Source: Nocardia jejuensis NBRC 103114 (GTDB lineage Bacteria; Actinomycetota; Actinomycetes; Mycobacteriales; Mycobacteriaceae). From it: 64,000 nt of DNA. Position 1 is the first letter of the stretch. The number at the start of each line of letters is the position of its first letter. This document shows positions 7,867 to 16,675 of this stretch, piece after piece. The translations under genes and the position numbers were made by a program. The notes beneath the pieces are model-generated. The model did no database searches, was not told the DNA's origin, and worked only from the letters and a program-made list of their open reading frames with translations. The stretch lies in assembly GCF_001613145.1 (NCBI RefSeq), contig NZ_BDBU01000030.1, forward strand, positions 122,835-186,834. Reading direction: 5' to 3'.

Positions 7867-8973
7867 ATGGCATCCGGCAAGGATGAGTCCGCGGACGGAC
7901 CGGATCCCCAGCAGGGGTCGGAGTCCGAGTTCGGGCCGTCGCTGTCCGAGTTCGGGCCGTCCCTCACGGGTTTCGGCCCCGCGCCCGAGCCGGGTGCGCA
8001 GGGCTGGACGCCCGCGCCGCCGCCCGCGCAGATTCCCGATCTCGCCTGGCGTCCGGCCGATGCCGCGCCGCCGATTCCGGCCCCGCCCCCGGAGTACCGC
8101 GCACCTGAATCCTGGACGCCGCCGGCGACCGGGCAGTTCCCGGTCGTCGGTCCGGAATCAGGGGTCGATCCGACCGAGGAGACGGTGCGACTCGGCGCCC
8201 AGGAGCGCCCCGTGTCCAACGGCTGGGCCCGGGCCGGTGGCATCAAGCCGGTCGCGGGACGGCCGTCGGTGGTGGGGCAGTCCCGGCCACCCGCCGCGAA
8301 ACCCGCCGGTGCTCCGCAGGGGGAGTCGCTGGACTGGGCGGATGATCCGATCGGTCAGTGGCTCGCGCCGAAGGGGGCTGCGAAGCCCAAAACCGCTCCG
8401 CCGCAAGAAGAATCGGAACGGTCCTGGAAGAAGTTCGCGATGATCGGCGGTGCCGCGGCGGTCGTGCTCGTGGCGATCGGCGCCGGTGTCGTGGCGATGA
8501 CCGGCGGCGACTCCGATCCCGAGCCGGAGGTGGCGCTGCCGCTGGGCACCACGTCCACCGCCTCCCGGTCCGTGTCGGCCTCGCCCTCGACCACGGCCGC
8601 GCTGAGCTGTCCGGCTCGGCGCGAGGGCAACCTCAGCATCGGCAACGGTCCGGGTGGGACCGCCAGCGGCGTCGAGGCGATTCTCGGGTTCCAGCACGCG
8701 TTCTACGCCGACCGCAACGGGGCGAAGGCGCGCTCGTTCGTCGCGCCGGACGCGGCCAATGTGTCCACGGCCGAGGTGATCCAGAAGGACGGCATCGATC
8801 CGACTCCGGCCGGGACCAGCTACTGCCTGCGGATCGTGGAGCTGGCTCCGGAGTCCTACGACGCGGACCTGACCGTGCATCGCCCGGACGGCACGACGTC
8901 GGTGTATCAGCAGCACGTGACCACCGTGGACCGTGACGGCAAACACCTCATCTTCGCCATCGACGAGCGCTGA
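7867..8973 (+). CDS. Single-pass membrane protein with proline-rich cytoplasmic region
   Basis: A 368-aa protein of unknown function. The first ~190 residues are acidic and proline-rich and contain a near-repeat, ESEFGPSLSEFGPSLTGFGP. One transmembrane helix (AMIGGAAAVVLVAIGAGVVA, about residues 193-213) follows a basic SWKKF segment. A Ser/Thr-rich stretch leads to an extracellular domain of about 110 residues containing GVEAILGFQHAFYADRN, which resembles the SnoaL/DUF4878-like folds often found outside the membrane in actinobacteria. Two cysteines, in LSCPARR and SYCLR, could form a disulphide. ATG 7867 has GAAAGGA six bases upstream. Confidence 0.7.
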   Translation: MASGKDESADGPDPQQGSESEFGPSLSEFGPSLTGFGPAPEPGAQGWTPAPPPAQIPDLAWRPADAAPPIPAPPPEYRAPESWTPPATGQFPVVGPESGVDPTEETVRLGAQERPVSNGWARAGGIKPVAGRPSVVGQSRPPAAKPAGAPQGESLDWADDPIGQWLAPKGAAKPKTAPPQEESERSWKKFAMIGGAAAVVLVAIGAGVVAMTGGDSDPEPEVALPLGTTSTASRSVSASPSTTAALSCPARREGNLSIGNGPGGTASGVEAILGFQHAFYADRNGAKARSFVAPDAANVSTAEVIQKDGIDPTPAGTSYCLRIVELAPESYDADLTVHRPDGTTSVYQQHVTTVDRDGKHLIFAIDER

Positions 8974-9131
8974 TTCGCAGGTCGCACGGTAGAACGGCGG
9001 CAATCGAGGGACGGTCCAGTGTGCGAGTTGTGGACCTTGATTTCCAATATGTGGGAATCGAGTTTCATATCCTGGTAACCGTGTGACATGGTGGTTTTTC
9101 GTATACCCCGGCGTCCCCTCGGAGGTGTTTC

Positions 9132-10343
9132 ATGCGCGCGACCACCCCGCCGCTGTCCCGGCGTCTGGACGGACTGCAGAGCTCGGCCATTCGCGACCTG
9201 CTCAAGTTGACCGCCCGCGCCGACATCATCAGCCTGGCCGGCGGGCTGCCCGACGCCGAACTCATGCCGCGCGACCGCATCGCCGCCGCCGCGGATGCGG
9301 CGCTGTCGAGCCGAGGGGTGTTGCAGTACACCGAGTCTCCGGGCTGGGGTCCGTTGCGCGAGGTGCTCCGCACTCGCGAATCCGCTCGCACCGGCCGTCC
9401 GGTGTCGATCGAGGAGATCTTCGTGACGCACGGCTCGCAGCAGGCGCTGTCCCTGCTGGCGGAGGTGCTACTGGATCCGGGCGCGCTGGTGATCGTCGAG
9501 GATCCCGCGTATGTCGGTGCGCTGCAGGTGTTCCGCGCCGCCGGGGCGCGCATCGTGGCCGTGCCGCTGGATGCCGAGGGCATGCGCGTGGACGTGCTGC
9601 GCGAGCTGCTCGCGCGCGGTGAGCGGCCCGCGTTCGTGCACACCGTGAGCAACTTCCACAATCCCGGCGGCGTCACCATGAGCACCGCCCGGCGTCGCGA
9701 ACTCGCGGAACTGGCCGACGCGCACGGGTTCTGGGTCATCGAGGACGATCCCTACGGCGAGCTGTGGTTCGACGCTCCCGCTCCCGCGCCGGTGGCGACC
9801 TACTCGCCCAACGTGATTCGGCTGTCCAGCGCCTCCAAGATTCTCGCGCCCACGCTGCGGGTCGGCTGGATGATCGCTCCGGACCGCGTCTGCCGTGCCG
9901 TGGAGCTGTTGAAGCAGGGCGCCGACCTCTGCGGATCCGCGCTCACCCAGCAGATCGCCGCGGACCTGCTGTCCGACACCGAATGGCTTGCCGCGCACAT
10001 CGATTCGGTGCGCACGCGCTACGGGCAGCGTGCACATGCCCTCGTCGAGGCCGTCCGGGCGCGCTTCGGCGATCGCATCGTGACCACCGACGCCGCGGGC
10101 GGCATGTTCCTCTGGGCCGACTTCACCGACGGCACCGATACCCGGGCACTGCTCCCGCACGCCCTGGACGCGGGCGTCGCCTACGTTCCGGGCTCGGCGT
10201 TCGCGGTCTCCACCGACTACGCCCACTCCATGCGACTGTGCTTCACGACCTCGGATGCCACGGTGTTGACGACCGCGGTGGATCGCCTGGCGGCGGCCCA
10301 CACGGCGGTGTCGGAAGGCGCCCGCGCTCAGGCCCAGTTGTAG
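9132..10343 (+). CDS. PLP-dependent aminotransferase, class I/II (LysN/2-aminoadipate type)
   Basis: This 403-aa fold-type I aminotransferase starts RRLDGLQSSAIRDLLKL and continues ISLAGGLPDAELMP, the N-terminal signature of the 2-aminoadipate/multi-substrate aminotransferases related to MocR regulators. It lacks their DNA-binding domain. Other motifs are LQYTESPGWGPLREVL, FVTHGSQQALSLL, VIEDDPYGELWF and the PLP-lysine segment SSASKILAP, with K236 as the Schiff-base residue. It likely exchanges amino groups between a branched or aromatic amino acid and 2-oxoglutarate; the exact substrate is not evident. GGAGGTG at 9120-9126 supports ATG 9132. The 3' end overlaps convergent glpK by 16 bp. Confidence 0.85.
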   Translation: MRATTPPLSRRLDGLQSSAIRDLLKLTARADIISLAGGLPDAELMPRDRIAAAADAALSSRGVLQYTESPGWGPLREVLRTRESARTGRPVSIEEIFVTHGSQQALSLLAEVLLDPGALVIVEDPAYVGALQVFRAAGARIVAVPLDAEGMRVDVLRELLARGERPAFVHTVSNFHNPGGVTMSTARRRELAELADAHGFWVIEDDPYGELWFDAPAPAPVATYSPNVIRLSSASKILAPTLRVGWMIAPDRVCRAVELLKQGADLCGSALTQQIAADLLSDTEWLAAHIDSVRTRYGQRAHALVEAVRARFGDRIVTTDAAGGMFLWADFTDGTDTRALLPHALDAGVAYVPGSAFAVSTDYAHSMRLCFTTSDATVLTTAVDRLAAAHTAVSEGARAQAQL

Positions 10344-11824
10344 GTGCGCTCCACGGCCTTGTCCCACTCGTGTACGAGGTGGTCGCGGTCGGCCGGATCC
10401 ATGGTGGGGTTCCAGCGCTTGTCCTCGGCCCAGTTGGCCCGGATCTCGTCGGTGCTTTGCCAGAAGCCGACCGCCAGACCCGCGGCGTAGGCCGCGCCGA
10501 GGGCGGTGGTCTCGGTGACCACGGGGCGCACGACGGTGGCGGCGAGGATGTCGGACTGGAACTGCATGAGCAGTTCGTTCACCACCATGCCGCCGTCCAC
10601 CTTGAGCGTCACCCGCTCCACGTCCAGGCGCTGGGTCTCGGCGTCGGCCCGCATGGCCTCGATGACCTCGCGGGTCTGGAAAGCGGTGGCCTCCAGGACC
10701 GCTCGCGCGATGTGCCCGCGATTGACGAACCGGGTCAGGCCGGCGAAGACGCCGCGCGCGTCCGGTCGCCAGCGCGGTGCGAAGAGGCCGGAGAAGGCCG
10801 GGACGATGTAGCACCCGCCGTTGTCTTCGACGGTGCGGGCCAGCGGTTCGATCTCCTCGGCGGAGTCGATCATGCCGAGGTTGTCGCGCAGCCACTGCAC
10901 CAGCGAACCGGTGACCGCGATCGAGCCCTCGAGCGCGTACACGGCGGGCTGGTCGCCGAGCCGGTAGCAGACGGTGGTGAGCAGGCCGTGCTGGCTGAAG
11001 ACCGGTGTGGTTCCGGTGTTCATGAGCATGAAATTGCCTGTGCCGTAGGTGTTCTTGGTGTCACCCGGCGACAGGCACGCCTGCCCGAAGGTGGCGGCCT
11101 GCTGATCGCCCAGGATTCCCGCGACCGGAACCCCCTGCAGCGCACCGGAGGTGATGTCCGCGTACACCTCCGAGGAGCTGCGGATCTGCGGCAGCATGGC
11201 CATCGGCACGCCGAATTCCGCGCAGATCTGCGGATCCCACTGCAGGGTGCGCAGATCCATCAGCATGGTGCGTGAGGCATTGGTGACGTCGGTGATGTGC
11301 TCACCGGTGAGGTTCCACAGGATCCAGCTGTCCATGGTGCCGAAGCACAGCTCCCCGGCTTCGCCGCGCGCCCGCGCGCCCGGCACGCGATCCAGGATCC
11401 AGCGCAGCTTGGGGCCGGCGAAATAGGTGGACAGCGGCAGCCCGGTGCGGTCCGCGTACCGGTTCGCGCCCTCGGAACCGGCCAGTTCCACGGTCAGGTC
11501 CGCGGTGCGGGTGTCCTGCCAGACGATGGCGTGGTGAATGGGTTTGCCGGTCGATCGCTCCCATACCACGGTGGTCTCGCGCTGATTGGTGACGCCGGCC
11601 GCCGCGATGTCCGAGGCGACCAGGCCGCACTTGTCGAGCGCCTCGGCGATCACGGCGTCGGTATTGCGCCAGATGGTCTCGGCGTCGTGCTCGACCCAGC
11701 CGGGCTGAGGGAAGATCTGTTCGTGTTCGCGCTGTGCGACCCCGAATATCCGCCCCCTGTGGTCGAAGACGATGCACCGACTCGAGGTCGTGCCCTGGTC
11801 GATGGCGGCCACATAGCGAGACAT
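10328..11824 (-). CDS. glpK: Glycerol kinase
   Basis: A 498-aa FGGY-family kinase that phosphorylates glycerol to glycerol-3-phosphate with ATP. Visible motifs are the N-terminal AAIDQGTTSSRCIVFD phosphate loop, NQRETTVVWERSTGKPIH, YFAGPKLRWILD, GILGDQQAATFGQACL and the C-terminal KVDGGMVVNELLMQFQ-type ATP signature. The length matches bacterial GlpK. It is divergent from glpD, whose enzyme oxidises the product, so the two form a glycerol-use pair sharing 165 bp of regulatory DNA. A TAGCCT hexamer at 11831-11836 (reverse strand) sits exactly six bases from the ATG, so the transcript is probably leaderless. Confidence 0.95.
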   Translation of the reverse strand: MSRYVAAIDQGTTSSRCIVFDHRGRIFGVAQREHEQIFPQPGWVEHDAETIWRNTDAVIAEALDKCGLVASDIAAAGVTNQRETTVVWERSTGKPIHHAIVWQDTRTADLTVELAGSEGANRYADRTGLPLSTYFAGPKLRWILDRVPGARARGEAGELCFGTMDSWILWNLTGEHITDVTNASRTMLMDLRTLQWDPQICAEFGVPMAMLPQIRSSSEVYADITSGALQGVPVAGILGDQQAATFGQACLSPGDTKNTYGTGNFMLMNTGTTPVFSQHGLLTTVCYRLGDQPAVYALEGSIAVTGSLVQWLRDNLGMIDSAEEIEPLARTVEDNGGCYIVPAFSGLFAPRWRPDARGVFAGLTRFVNRGHIARAVLEATAFQTREVIEAMRADAETQRLDVERVTLKVDGGMVVNELLMQFQSDILAATVVRPVVTETTALGAAYAAGLAVGFWQSTDEIRANWAEDKRWNPTMDPADRDHLVHEWDKAVERTYNWA

Positions 11825-11830
11825 TTCTGC

Positions 11831-11836
11831 AGGCTA
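11831..11836 (-). promoter_or_regulatory. -10 hexamer TAGCCT, leaderless glpK start
   Basis: Reverse-strand TAGCCT plus six bases runs directly into the glpK ATG. The rest of the 165-bp glpK-glpD interval shows no palindrome that I would call an operator. Confidence 0.5.
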
Positions 11837-11989
11837 CTCGACCCCCGCGCGTGGGTGTCGATATGACACCGGTGCCATGCGGATCACGTGGTGGAGGATC
11901 ATCCTGGGCTACGGTTGCTTGCGGGTAGCCAGAGCGTCATCTACACGAGCGCCGCGCCGGTCTCGCGGTGCAGGCTGGAGGAGTCGAGC

Positions 11990-13726
11990 ATGACGAAGCA
12001 TCCGCAGTCGCAGTTCCTCGGTCCCGAGCAGCGCGAAGCCGCCTGGGCCAGGCTCGGCAAGGACACCTTCGACGTCATCGTGATCGGCGCGGGCGTGGTC
12101 GGAGCGGGCATCGCCCTCGACGCCGCCACCCGCGGGCTCGAGGTCGCGCTGGTGGAGGCCCGGGACCTGGCGTCCGGCACCTCGAGCCGCTCCTCGAAGA
12201 TGTTCCACGGCGGCCTGCGCTACCTGGAGATGATGGAATTCGGGCTGGTGCGCGAGGCGCTCAAGGAGCGCGAACTCGCGCTCTCCTCGCTGGCTCCGCA
12301 TCTGGTGAAGCCGCTCAAGTTCCTCTATCCGCTGAGCCACTACGTCTGGGAGCGGCCGTACGTGGCCGCCGGGCTCACCTTGTACGACACCATGGGCGGC
12401 GCGAAATCCGTTCCGGGACAGCATCATCTGACCAAGTCCGCGGCGCTGCGGCTGGCGCCCGGCCTGAAGGACGACGCGCTCACCGGCGGGCTCACCTACT
12501 ACGACACGGTGGTCGACGACGCGCGGCACACCATGACGGTGGCGCGGACCGCCGCCCACTACGGCGCGGTCATCCGCACCTCCACGCAGGTGGTGGGCTT
12601 CCTGCGCGAGGCCGATCGGGTGATCGGGGTGAAGGTGCACGACAGCGAGGACGGTCGCACCACCGAGGTGCGCGGCAGTGTCGTCATCAACGCCACCGGG
12701 GTGTGGACGGACGAATTGCAGGCTCTCGCGCATCAGCGTGGTCGATTCCATGTGCGAGCGTCCAAGGGTGTGCACATCGTGGTCCCGCGTGATCGCATCG
12801 CGAGTGACACCTCGATCATCCTGCGCACCGAGAAGAGCGTGCTGTTCGTCATCTCGTGGGGAACCGATCACTGGATCATCGGCACCACCGACACCGACTG
12901 GAACCTGGATCTCGCGCATCCGGCCGCCACCAAATCCGATATCGACTATCTGCTCGAGCATGTCAACAAGGTGCTGGTCACGCCGCTCACCCACGACGAC
13001 ATCACCGGGGTGTACGCGGGCCTGCGGCCGCTGCTGGCCGGTGAGAGCGAGCAGTCCTCCAAGCTGTCCCGCGAGCACGCCGTCGCGCGGATCGCTCCCG
13101 GCCTGGTCGCCATCGCGGGCGGCAAGTACACCACCTACCGGGTCATGGCCTACGACGCCGTGGACGAAGCGGCACAGGACATTCCGCGTCGCGTACCGCC
13201 CACCATCACCGAGAAGGTGCCGCTGCTCGGCGCGGACGGCTACCACGCGCTGATGAACCAGACCCCGCACCTGGCCGAGAAGTACGGCGTGCACCCGTAC
13301 CGAATCCAGCACCTGCTCAACAGGTACGGCTCGCTCATCGACGAGGTGCTCGGCCTCGCCGACGGCAAACCCGAACTGCTGCAGCCGATCACCGCCGCTC
13401 CCGGCTACCTCCAGGTCGAAGCCGTCTACGCCGCGGCCGCCGAAGCGGCCCTGCACCTGGAGGACATCCTGGCCCGCCGCACCCGCATCTCCATCGAATA
13501 CGCACACCGCGGCGTGGAGTGCGCCGACCAGGTGGCCCGCCTCGTCGCCCCCGTCCTGGGCTGGGACGAATCCGAGATCACCCGCGAGGTGGATACCTAC
13601 AACGCCCGCGTCACCGCCGAAATCGAATCCCAGACCCGCCCCGACGACACCTCCGCCGACGCCCTCCGCGCCGCCGCTCCCGAACCCCGGCCCAAGATCC
13701 TCGAGCCGGTCCCGATCGAGAAGTGA
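11990..13726 (+). CDS. glpD: FAD-dependent glycerol-3-phosphate dehydrogenase
   Basis: A 578-aa membrane-associated flavoenzyme that oxidises glycerol-3-phosphate to dihydroxyacetone phosphate and feeds electrons to menaquinone. The FAD motif VIGAGVVGAGIALDAATRG is near residues 25-43. SGTSSRSSKMFHGGLRYLE, FVISWGTDHWIIGTTDTDW, YAGLRPLL and AIAGGKYTTYRVMA are the conserved GlpD blocks. The C-terminal alpha-helical domain is present. It corresponds to glpD2 of mycobacteria. ATG 11990 is chosen because GGAGGAG at 11977-11983 lies six bases upstream, although the frame is open from 11888. The last 40 codons are Pro/Arg-rich. Confidence 0.95.
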   Translation: MTKHPQSQFLGPEQREAAWARLGKDTFDVIVIGAGVVGAGIALDAATRGLEVALVEARDLASGTSSRSSKMFHGGLRYLEMMEFGLVREALKERELALSSLAPHLVKPLKFLYPLSHYVWERPYVAAGLTLYDTMGGAKSVPGQHHLTKSAALRLAPGLKDDALTGGLTYYDTVVDDARHTMTVARTAAHYGAVIRTSTQVVGFLREADRVIGVKVHDSEDGRTTEVRGSVVINATGVWTDELQALAHQRGRFHVRASKGVHIVVPRDRIASDTSIILRTEKSVLFVISWGTDHWIIGTTDTDWNLDLAHPAATKSDIDYLLEHVNKVLVTPLTHDDITGVYAGLRPLLAGESEQSSKLSREHAVARIAPGLVAIAGGKYTTYRVMAYDAVDEAAQDIPRRVPPTITEKVPLLGADGYHALMNQTPHLAEKYGVHPYRIQHLLNRYGSLIDEVLGLADGKPELLQPITAAPGYLQVEAVYAAAAEAALHLEDILARRTRISIEYAHRGVECADQVARLVAPVLGWDESEITREVDTYNARVTAEIESQTRPDDTSADALRAAAPEPRPKILEPVPIEK

Positions 13727-14821
13727 GCCGGGCCCGCGAGGCTCTGGCATCGACTTCACGTGGATCGGGCGCCGGGCAGGTCGGAGTCCGGTTCGCTCAG
13801 AGGGCATGCGGTGCAGAGCCTTTCGCGTCATGGTCGCAAACCTCCTGTGCCGTGAAGGGGTGGGCGGGATTGTTGGTGAGGGAAAAAGACAAAAGATGCC
13901 TGGAAGAGAAGGGAAGAAGAGCCCGCGCAACCGGCGGTTTCCAGGTCTGCCGGATGTCGGGTGTGGAGGCCTTCTCCTGGAGGGGGTGCGGGGCACTCGT
14001 GCCAGTAGGGCACGTGGGCTACTAAGGGCATGCGGGTCGGTAGGGCACGTGGGCTAGTAAGGGCATGCGGGTCGGTAGGGCATGTGGGTGGTGGTCGTGT
14101 TGTTCTCGAGTGGTGACCACAGCCATCCAGCCAGGCCGGGACGAGAGATGACGGCTCCTGGCTGGGGAGCCCAGGTCGGGTACGGCAGGCGAAGTGACCA
14201 GCACTGCCATCTTTTCCGCAGCAACCCCACAGGGGTGTACGAGTGCGGGTGCGGAACCAGCGTCGGCTCTTGTGCAGTGAGATGAGTGCGTGAGAGCGGC
14301 AGGCGCAGTGTCTTTCCGGTCGCGCGCGGACCCGGGGCGGGGACCTGTCGCGGGGTGTGGATGTCCCCGGCGCACGGAGCGTGTCGTAGGCGTACCAGGG
14401 TGCGCCCAGGCGCAGCGCGAACTGGCACAGCAGATAGCCGACGACGGATTTCGGGTTCGGGAGGACGGGCTTGTCGCGGGTGTGGATGGCACCGGTGCGG
14501 GAACGGGTTCGGTGCCAAGGGCTTTCGTGGATGCTGACTCCCGGCAGATATGGGCCCGCAGTAAGTAGGGGCCTCGGTACGAGACTGGTGAAAGCCTGCA
14601 TCGCAGGAGAAACAGGTCAGCACCGCTGCTGGAAGCGGGGTCCGGTGTTTCTGGGTGCGGCGGGTGTGGTTCGGTCACTGGCGCAATCCCTTTCATCTCC
14701 GTGTCCGAGTGTGTGTGAGGCGTCGCGTGATCGCGTGCGGGCGCCCAGGCTTGCACCCGGCGAACCAGGACAGCACCGGTCCCCGAAAGGAGCCGGTGTT
14801 ACCTGGTGTAGTGGGTGTGGT
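13727..14821. other. 1.1-kb stretch without a convincing gene
   Basis: Several open frames run through this GC-rich interval on both strands, but none has a recognisable domain, good codon bias or a ribosome-binding site. It holds a 35-bp tandem repeat (14006-14090). It also has two diverged copies of a ~56-bp sequence, at 14618-14675 and 14771-14826, both ending in GGGTGTGGTTC; the second copy reaches the 3' end of the DUF222/HNH gene. It may be decayed accessory DNA tied to that gene. Confidence 0.5.
14006..14090 (+). repeat. 35-bp direct tandem repeat, about 2.4 copies
   Basis: Units at 14006-14040 and 14041-14075 differ at one base, and a partial third begins at 14076. Each begins TAGGGCACGTGGGCTA and contains GGGCATGCGGGTCGG. 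The period is not a multiple of three. Confidence 0.85.
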
Positions 14822-16309
14822 TCAGCTTCGATCGACCGGAGAATCACGGTGATCGAGGAACTCACGATGACGAGCCCGCTCTCGTCGTTCTCGGGCACGC
14901 AGTCGTGCTTGGGCGGCGGCGAGCATCTCACCGGGATGGTGACGGTGATTCACCCTCGGGGTGCGCGTGGGGTCGATATGGATCGGCGCTATCCATCCGG
15001 TACGGCCGGGGAATTCTGAATTCTTGCCCATCACAATCGTTTTCCAGCCACCGGGGCCGTCGTGCACGAGTGCGTGGCAGGCGTCGCACGCCAGGGTGAG
15101 GTTCTCGATGTCGGTGGGTCCGCCTTTGCTGTGTTCGGTGATGTGATGCACCGCAGTCAATGTCGCGGGAGCATTGCACCCCGGGCGGGTGCAGCCACGC
15201 TCGGCGGCGATCAACACCCTGCGTTGCGCGGGACTGGCCAAACGCTCTCCGTGTCCGAGGTGCAAGGGCATCCCGGTGTGGTCGAACAAAGCCAAGAACG
15301 GCTTGGACCGCTCCGCGAGTTTGAGGGCTTCGGGGATAGACACCGTGCCCCCGGAAGCGGTGGTGGCCACACCGGCAGCGTCTTCGAGTTCGGACAGGGT
15401 CATGGTGACGATCGCTTCCACCGGCAGCCCACGATGAGATCCGAGCTTGCCGGGCCCTATTTCCGGGCGCAGGAATGCCAGCAGCGCATCATGATTGCGT
15501 TGCGCGGCCGAACGCGAGTCCCGTTGCGCGGCGGCGTCGAGGATCTCCCGGGTCACATGCTCGGTGTCAGCGAACGGGCTGTCGGGATCGTCGGGGTTGC
15601 ACATGCCGGGGCGGGCCAGTTTCGCCAGGACCGGTTCCAGCAGCGCCCGCAACGCGGGTGTGATCTCGCCTTTGAGCAAGCTCATGCCGTCGAGGCGTTG
15701 GTCGCACAGCACGATCCCGCGCATACGGGCGCGGTCGGTGTCGTCGGTGAGGGTGCCGTCGGGGTCCAGGTGCGCGGACAGGGAATTGCCGATCCGGGGC
15801 AGGTCATCGGGAGACCCACACCGCGCGTGCTCAGCCATGACCTGTTCGGCGGCTTCCCGGTCTGCACGCGAGATCGCGTGCGGGAGTCGGTGCATGATGT
15901 TGCCGATCGTGCGGGCGTGTTCGGCCGAGATTTCCCCGGCGGCTTGGGCTTTCGCGGTGTACGCCAGCATGGGTTCGAGGTCTTGTCCGGTGATGTCGTG
16001 CCAGATCCCGAGTTGTTGGGCGGCTTTCATGCGCCCGAATGCTTCCCGGTGAGACAAGCGCAATGCTTGTTCCAGGAACCGCACTACGTCTCGGACTCCT
16101 GCGCGTTGCGGGATGGACCGTTCCACGACTTCGATCACCAACCGGTGCTCGAGGGCAGCGAGGCGTCGTTTGCTGGTTTCGACCGAGCGCATGAGTTCGG
16201 TGATCCCGTCATCGGTCAAGGGCGCGAGGTTCGCATCGAGCAGGGTGTCGACTGCGGTGGCCAGGTCGGCCCCCGCAGTGTCTCCGATCCCCATCTCGTT
16301 CGAACGCAT
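14822..16309 (-). CDS. DUF222 / HNH endonuclease (REP13E12-like family)
   Basis: This 495-aa protein is of the type found in multiple copies in mycobacteria and nocardiae (13E12 repeat family). Residues ~1-330 are the helical DUF222 region, with VRFLEQALRLSHREAFGRM and EISAEHARTIGNIMHRLP. The C-terminal HNH nuclease lies at about residues 365-425: a zinc-type cysteine in RGCTRPGCN, TAVHHITEHSKGG, ENLTLACDACHALVHDG. The function is unproven; members are suspected mobile or homing-type nucleases. ATG 16309 is preceded by TAGAAT and six bases (leaderless pattern), so expression is plausible. The protein looks intact. Confidence 0.85.
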   Translation of the reverse strand: MRSNEMGIGDTAGADLATAVDTLLDANLAPLTDDGITELMRSVETSKRRLAALEHRLVIEVVERSIPQRAGVRDVVRFLEQALRLSHREAFGRMKAAQQLGIWHDITGQDLEPMLAYTAKAQAAGEISAEHARTIGNIMHRLPHAISRADREAAEQVMAEHARCGSPDDLPRIGNSLSAHLDPDGTLTDDTDRARMRGIVLCDQRLDGMSLLKGEITPALRALLEPVLAKLARPGMCNPDDPDSPFADTEHVTREILDAAAQRDSRSAAQRNHDALLAFLRPEIGPGKLGSHRGLPVEAIVTMTLSELEDAAGVATTASGGTVSIPEALKLAERSKPFLALFDHTGMPLHLGHGERLASPAQRRVLIAAERGCTRPGCNAPATLTAVHHITEHSKGGPTDIENLTLACDACHALVHDGPGGWKTIVMGKNSEFPGRTGWIAPIHIDPTRTPRVNHRHHPGEMLAAAQARLRARERRERARHREFLDHRDSPVDRS

Positions 16310-16315
16310 GTGCTA

Positions 16316-16321
16316 ATTCTA
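16316..16321 (-). promoter_or_regulatory. -10 hexamer TAGAAT, leaderless start at 16309
   Basis: Reverse-strand TAGAAT is followed by six bases and the ATG of the DUF222/HNH gene. It is a good -10 match, in a locally AT-richer spot. Confidence 0.5.
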
Positions 16322-16468
16322 CCGTGTGAGATCACGGATGGGAACAGAAAACCCTATCTGAACTGCACGTATTCAGACCTACCCGCGATTCGGTTCTTAT
16401 GGGCCTCGGTTGGCCGAGCCTCTGAGCGTCGCCGACCAGAACCGCGTCAAGATTCCGGACATGCCGGA

Positions 16469-16675
16469 TCAAGAGCGGTCGAACTCTTCGCTGACGACGC
16501 CGGCGGTGAAGGTGTCCCACTCGCTCGGCGTGAAGACCAGCGCCCCGCCGCCGGGGTTCTTCGAGTCACGCACACCGACGCCGCCGCTCTCGAAAAACGC
16601 GACCTCGACGCAGTCCTGGCCTCCTGAACTGTGGCTGGACTTGAACCATCTTTCCCGGCTCGGATCAACGTTCAC
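16469..16675 (-). CDS. DUF397 small protein
   Basis: A 68-aa DUF397 protein: WFKSSHSSGGQDCVEVAF, then VGVRDSKNPGGGAL and the terminal FTPSEWDTFTAGV are the family's hallmarks. DUF397 proteins are encoded next to XRE/DUF5753 regulators in actinobacteria (BldB/WhiJ-like systems) and are thought to act with them, possibly like an antitoxin or ligand. The GTG start overlaps the end of the upstream regulator by 11 bp, so the two are translationally coupled. Confidence 0.85.
   Translation of the reverse strand: MNVDPSRERWFKSSHSSGGQDCVEVAFFESGGVGVRDSKNPGGGALVFTPSEWDTFTAGVVSEEFDRS

Noticed and set aside
9468..10895. Long reverse-strand open frame opposite the aminotransferase and glpK 3' end
   Set aside because: It is antisense to strongly supported genes and its translation is Arg/Gly/His-rich without motifs, as expected from GC-rich codon bias.
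14006..14090. The 35-bp repeats as a CRISPR array
   Set aside because: Units are directly adjacent with no spacers, and no cas gene is present anywhere in the window.
13828..14601. A 257-codon reverse-strand open frame in the non-coding stretch after glpD
   Set aside because: Composition is Pro/Arg/Ser/His-rich with no domain, no ribosome-binding site, and it runs through the 35-bp tandem repeat whose period breaks frame.
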